Source of the DNA: an uncultured Pelagimonas sp.
Lineage (GTDB): Bacteria; Pseudomonadota; Alphaproteobacteria; Rhodobacterales; Rhodobacteraceae
Direction: 5' to 3'
DNA: 64,000 bases
NCBI GenBank assembly: GCA_947497905.1
Contig: CANMIH010000017.1
Span: 1 to 64,000 of the forward strand
Part shown: positions 63,292 through 64,000 of the stretch, in pieces
Numbering within the stretch: position 1 is the stretch's first letter
Layout: every line of letters starts with the position of its first letter
Translations under genes and position numbers: made by a program
The notes under the pieces: generated by a model
What the model saw: only the letters and a program-made list of their open reading frames with translations
The model's database searches: none
What the model was told of the DNA's origin: nothing

Positions 63292-64000
63292 TGAACTGTC
63301 CCTGTTACCTGCATCGCCGCCTCACGCTGGGTGGCCAGATACATGATGTCTTCTTGTGTGGTGGATTTTCCGCCCGGAAGGATGCCGGTCAGGCGCCCCT
63401 CGCACATCACGGCGATGCGGTGGCTCAGGCGCATGATTTCAGGCAGCTCAGAGGAGATAACGATGATTGTCTTGCCCTCAGACGCGAGCTCTTCCAGCAG
63501 TTTGTAGATCTCTGACTTGGCACCAACATCAATCCCACGCGTTGGTTCATCAAAGATCAGGATGTCACAGTCGCGCAGCAACCATTTGGCGATCACAACC
63601 TTTTGCTGATTGCCGCCGGAGAGGAGACGTACCTCTTGCACATCGGAAGGAGTGCGGATGCCAAGCTGTGCGATATAGCTTTTGGCCGTGCTCTCCATCT
63701 GGGCCTCGTCCAGTGCTCCACCGGTGCCCGTGAATAAATCCATCGAGGCCAGCGCCACGTTGTCCCGGACATTCATCCCGGTCGCCAGACCAAAGTGTTT
63801 CCGGTCTTCTGAAAGATACCCAATGCCTGCTTTCACCGCATCGGTCGGGGTTTTGATCGCGACGGACTTCCCATGTACACGGATTTCGCCCGCGTCTTTC
63901 GGGTCGGCGCCAAAGATCGCGCGCGCCACTTCGGTTCGCCCCGCTCCCATCAATCCCGCAAAACCTAGGATCTCGCCTTTCTGGACTGAAAAGCTGACAT
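63288..64000 (-). CDS. rbsA: Ribose-type ABC ATPase, C-terminal part (runs off the right edge)
   Basis: About 237 residues of the second nucleotide-binding domain of an RbsA-like double ATPase. Reading from the window edge it runs through [19 protein letters not shown] (degenerate Walker A of the second domain), [17 protein letters not shown] (signature) and [24 protein letters not shown] (Walker B), and ends in MQVTGTVQ. The first domain and start codon lie beyond the edge. The operon order is rbsA-rbsC-rbsB. Confidence 0.85.
   Translation of the reverse strand, partial: VSFSVQKGEILGFAGLMGAGRTEVARAIFGADPKDAGEIRVHGKSVAIKTPTDAVKAGIGYLSEDRKHFGLATGMNVRDNVALASMDLFTGTGGALDEAQMESTAKSYIAQLGIRTPSDVQEVRLLSGGNQQKVVIAKWLLRDCDILIFDEPTRGIDVGAKSEIYKLLEELASEGKTIIVISSELPEIMRLSHRIAVMCEGRLTGILPGGKSTTQEDIMYLATQREAAMQVTGTVQ

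Overview
This is a gene-dense, moderately GC-rich chromosomal segment from an alphaproteobacterium, almost certainly a Rhodobacterales member of the marine Roseobacter type. Evidence: the MarR regulator LdtR, a long acidic-tailed L25/Ctc ribosomal protein, pyruvate dehydrogenase split into E1, E2 and a lipoyl-carrying E3, PuuD urate hydroxylase, and a phosphonate oxygenase pair (TmpA/TmpB) known from Leisingera. I see no tRNA, rRNA, CRISPR array, insertion sequence, integrase or phage gene, so this looks like ordinary chromosome with accessory catabolic operons inserted between housekeeping genes.

Layout. 0.2-5.6 kb: thyA, a TbpB-like surface lipoprotein with its Slam outer-membrane translocator, a VOC/glyoxalase gene, a DUF1194 gene and a broken second DUF1194 copy. 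5.6-10 kb: ldtR, then a LysR regulator divergent from tmpA-tmpB, then an M48 lipoprotein protease. 10-20 kb: an alpha-galactoside-type system (672-residue binding protein, two permeases, double ATPase, AraC activator, GH4 alpha-galactosidase) whose transport operon ends in a flavin-dependent tryptophan-halogenase-family gene. 20-31 kb: a 2H phosphoesterase, an inositol-phosphatase-family gene, and an eleven-gene operon joining a Liv-type ABC importer to an alpha/beta hydrolase, TetR regulator, enoyl-CoA hydratase, acyl-CoA ligase and two hot-dog proteins; a perfect 20-bp palindrome sits at its head.

31-39.3 kb: an orphan Wza-like lipoprotein, rplY, msrPQ, a membrane-anchored FMN glutamate-synthase-like protein, DUF302, and soxR divergent from a DUF1330 gene (with an in-frame stop) and an MFS transporter across a textbook SoxR operator. 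39.3-54 kb: clpB, a small unknown gene, pyrF, NUDIX, nfeD, a band-7 protein, dinB, an SDR, DUF3775, and the pyruvate dehydrogenase operon aceE-aceF-lpdA. 54-64 kb: rmuC-mutL, a CDP-alcohol phosphatidyltransferase, puuD with a divergent LysR gene, folA, a guanidinobutyrase/agmatinase, and a ribose-type ABC operon that runs off the right edge.

Most interesting: the halogenase inside the alpha-galactoside transport operon; the Slam/TbpB-like pair in an alphaproteobacterium; the tmpAB locus; the uncharacterised Liv/CoA operon with a split catalytic/non-catalytic hot-dog pair; and the SoxR locus with its interrupted DUF1330 gene. Functions come from motif reading and family knowledge; no database search was run.
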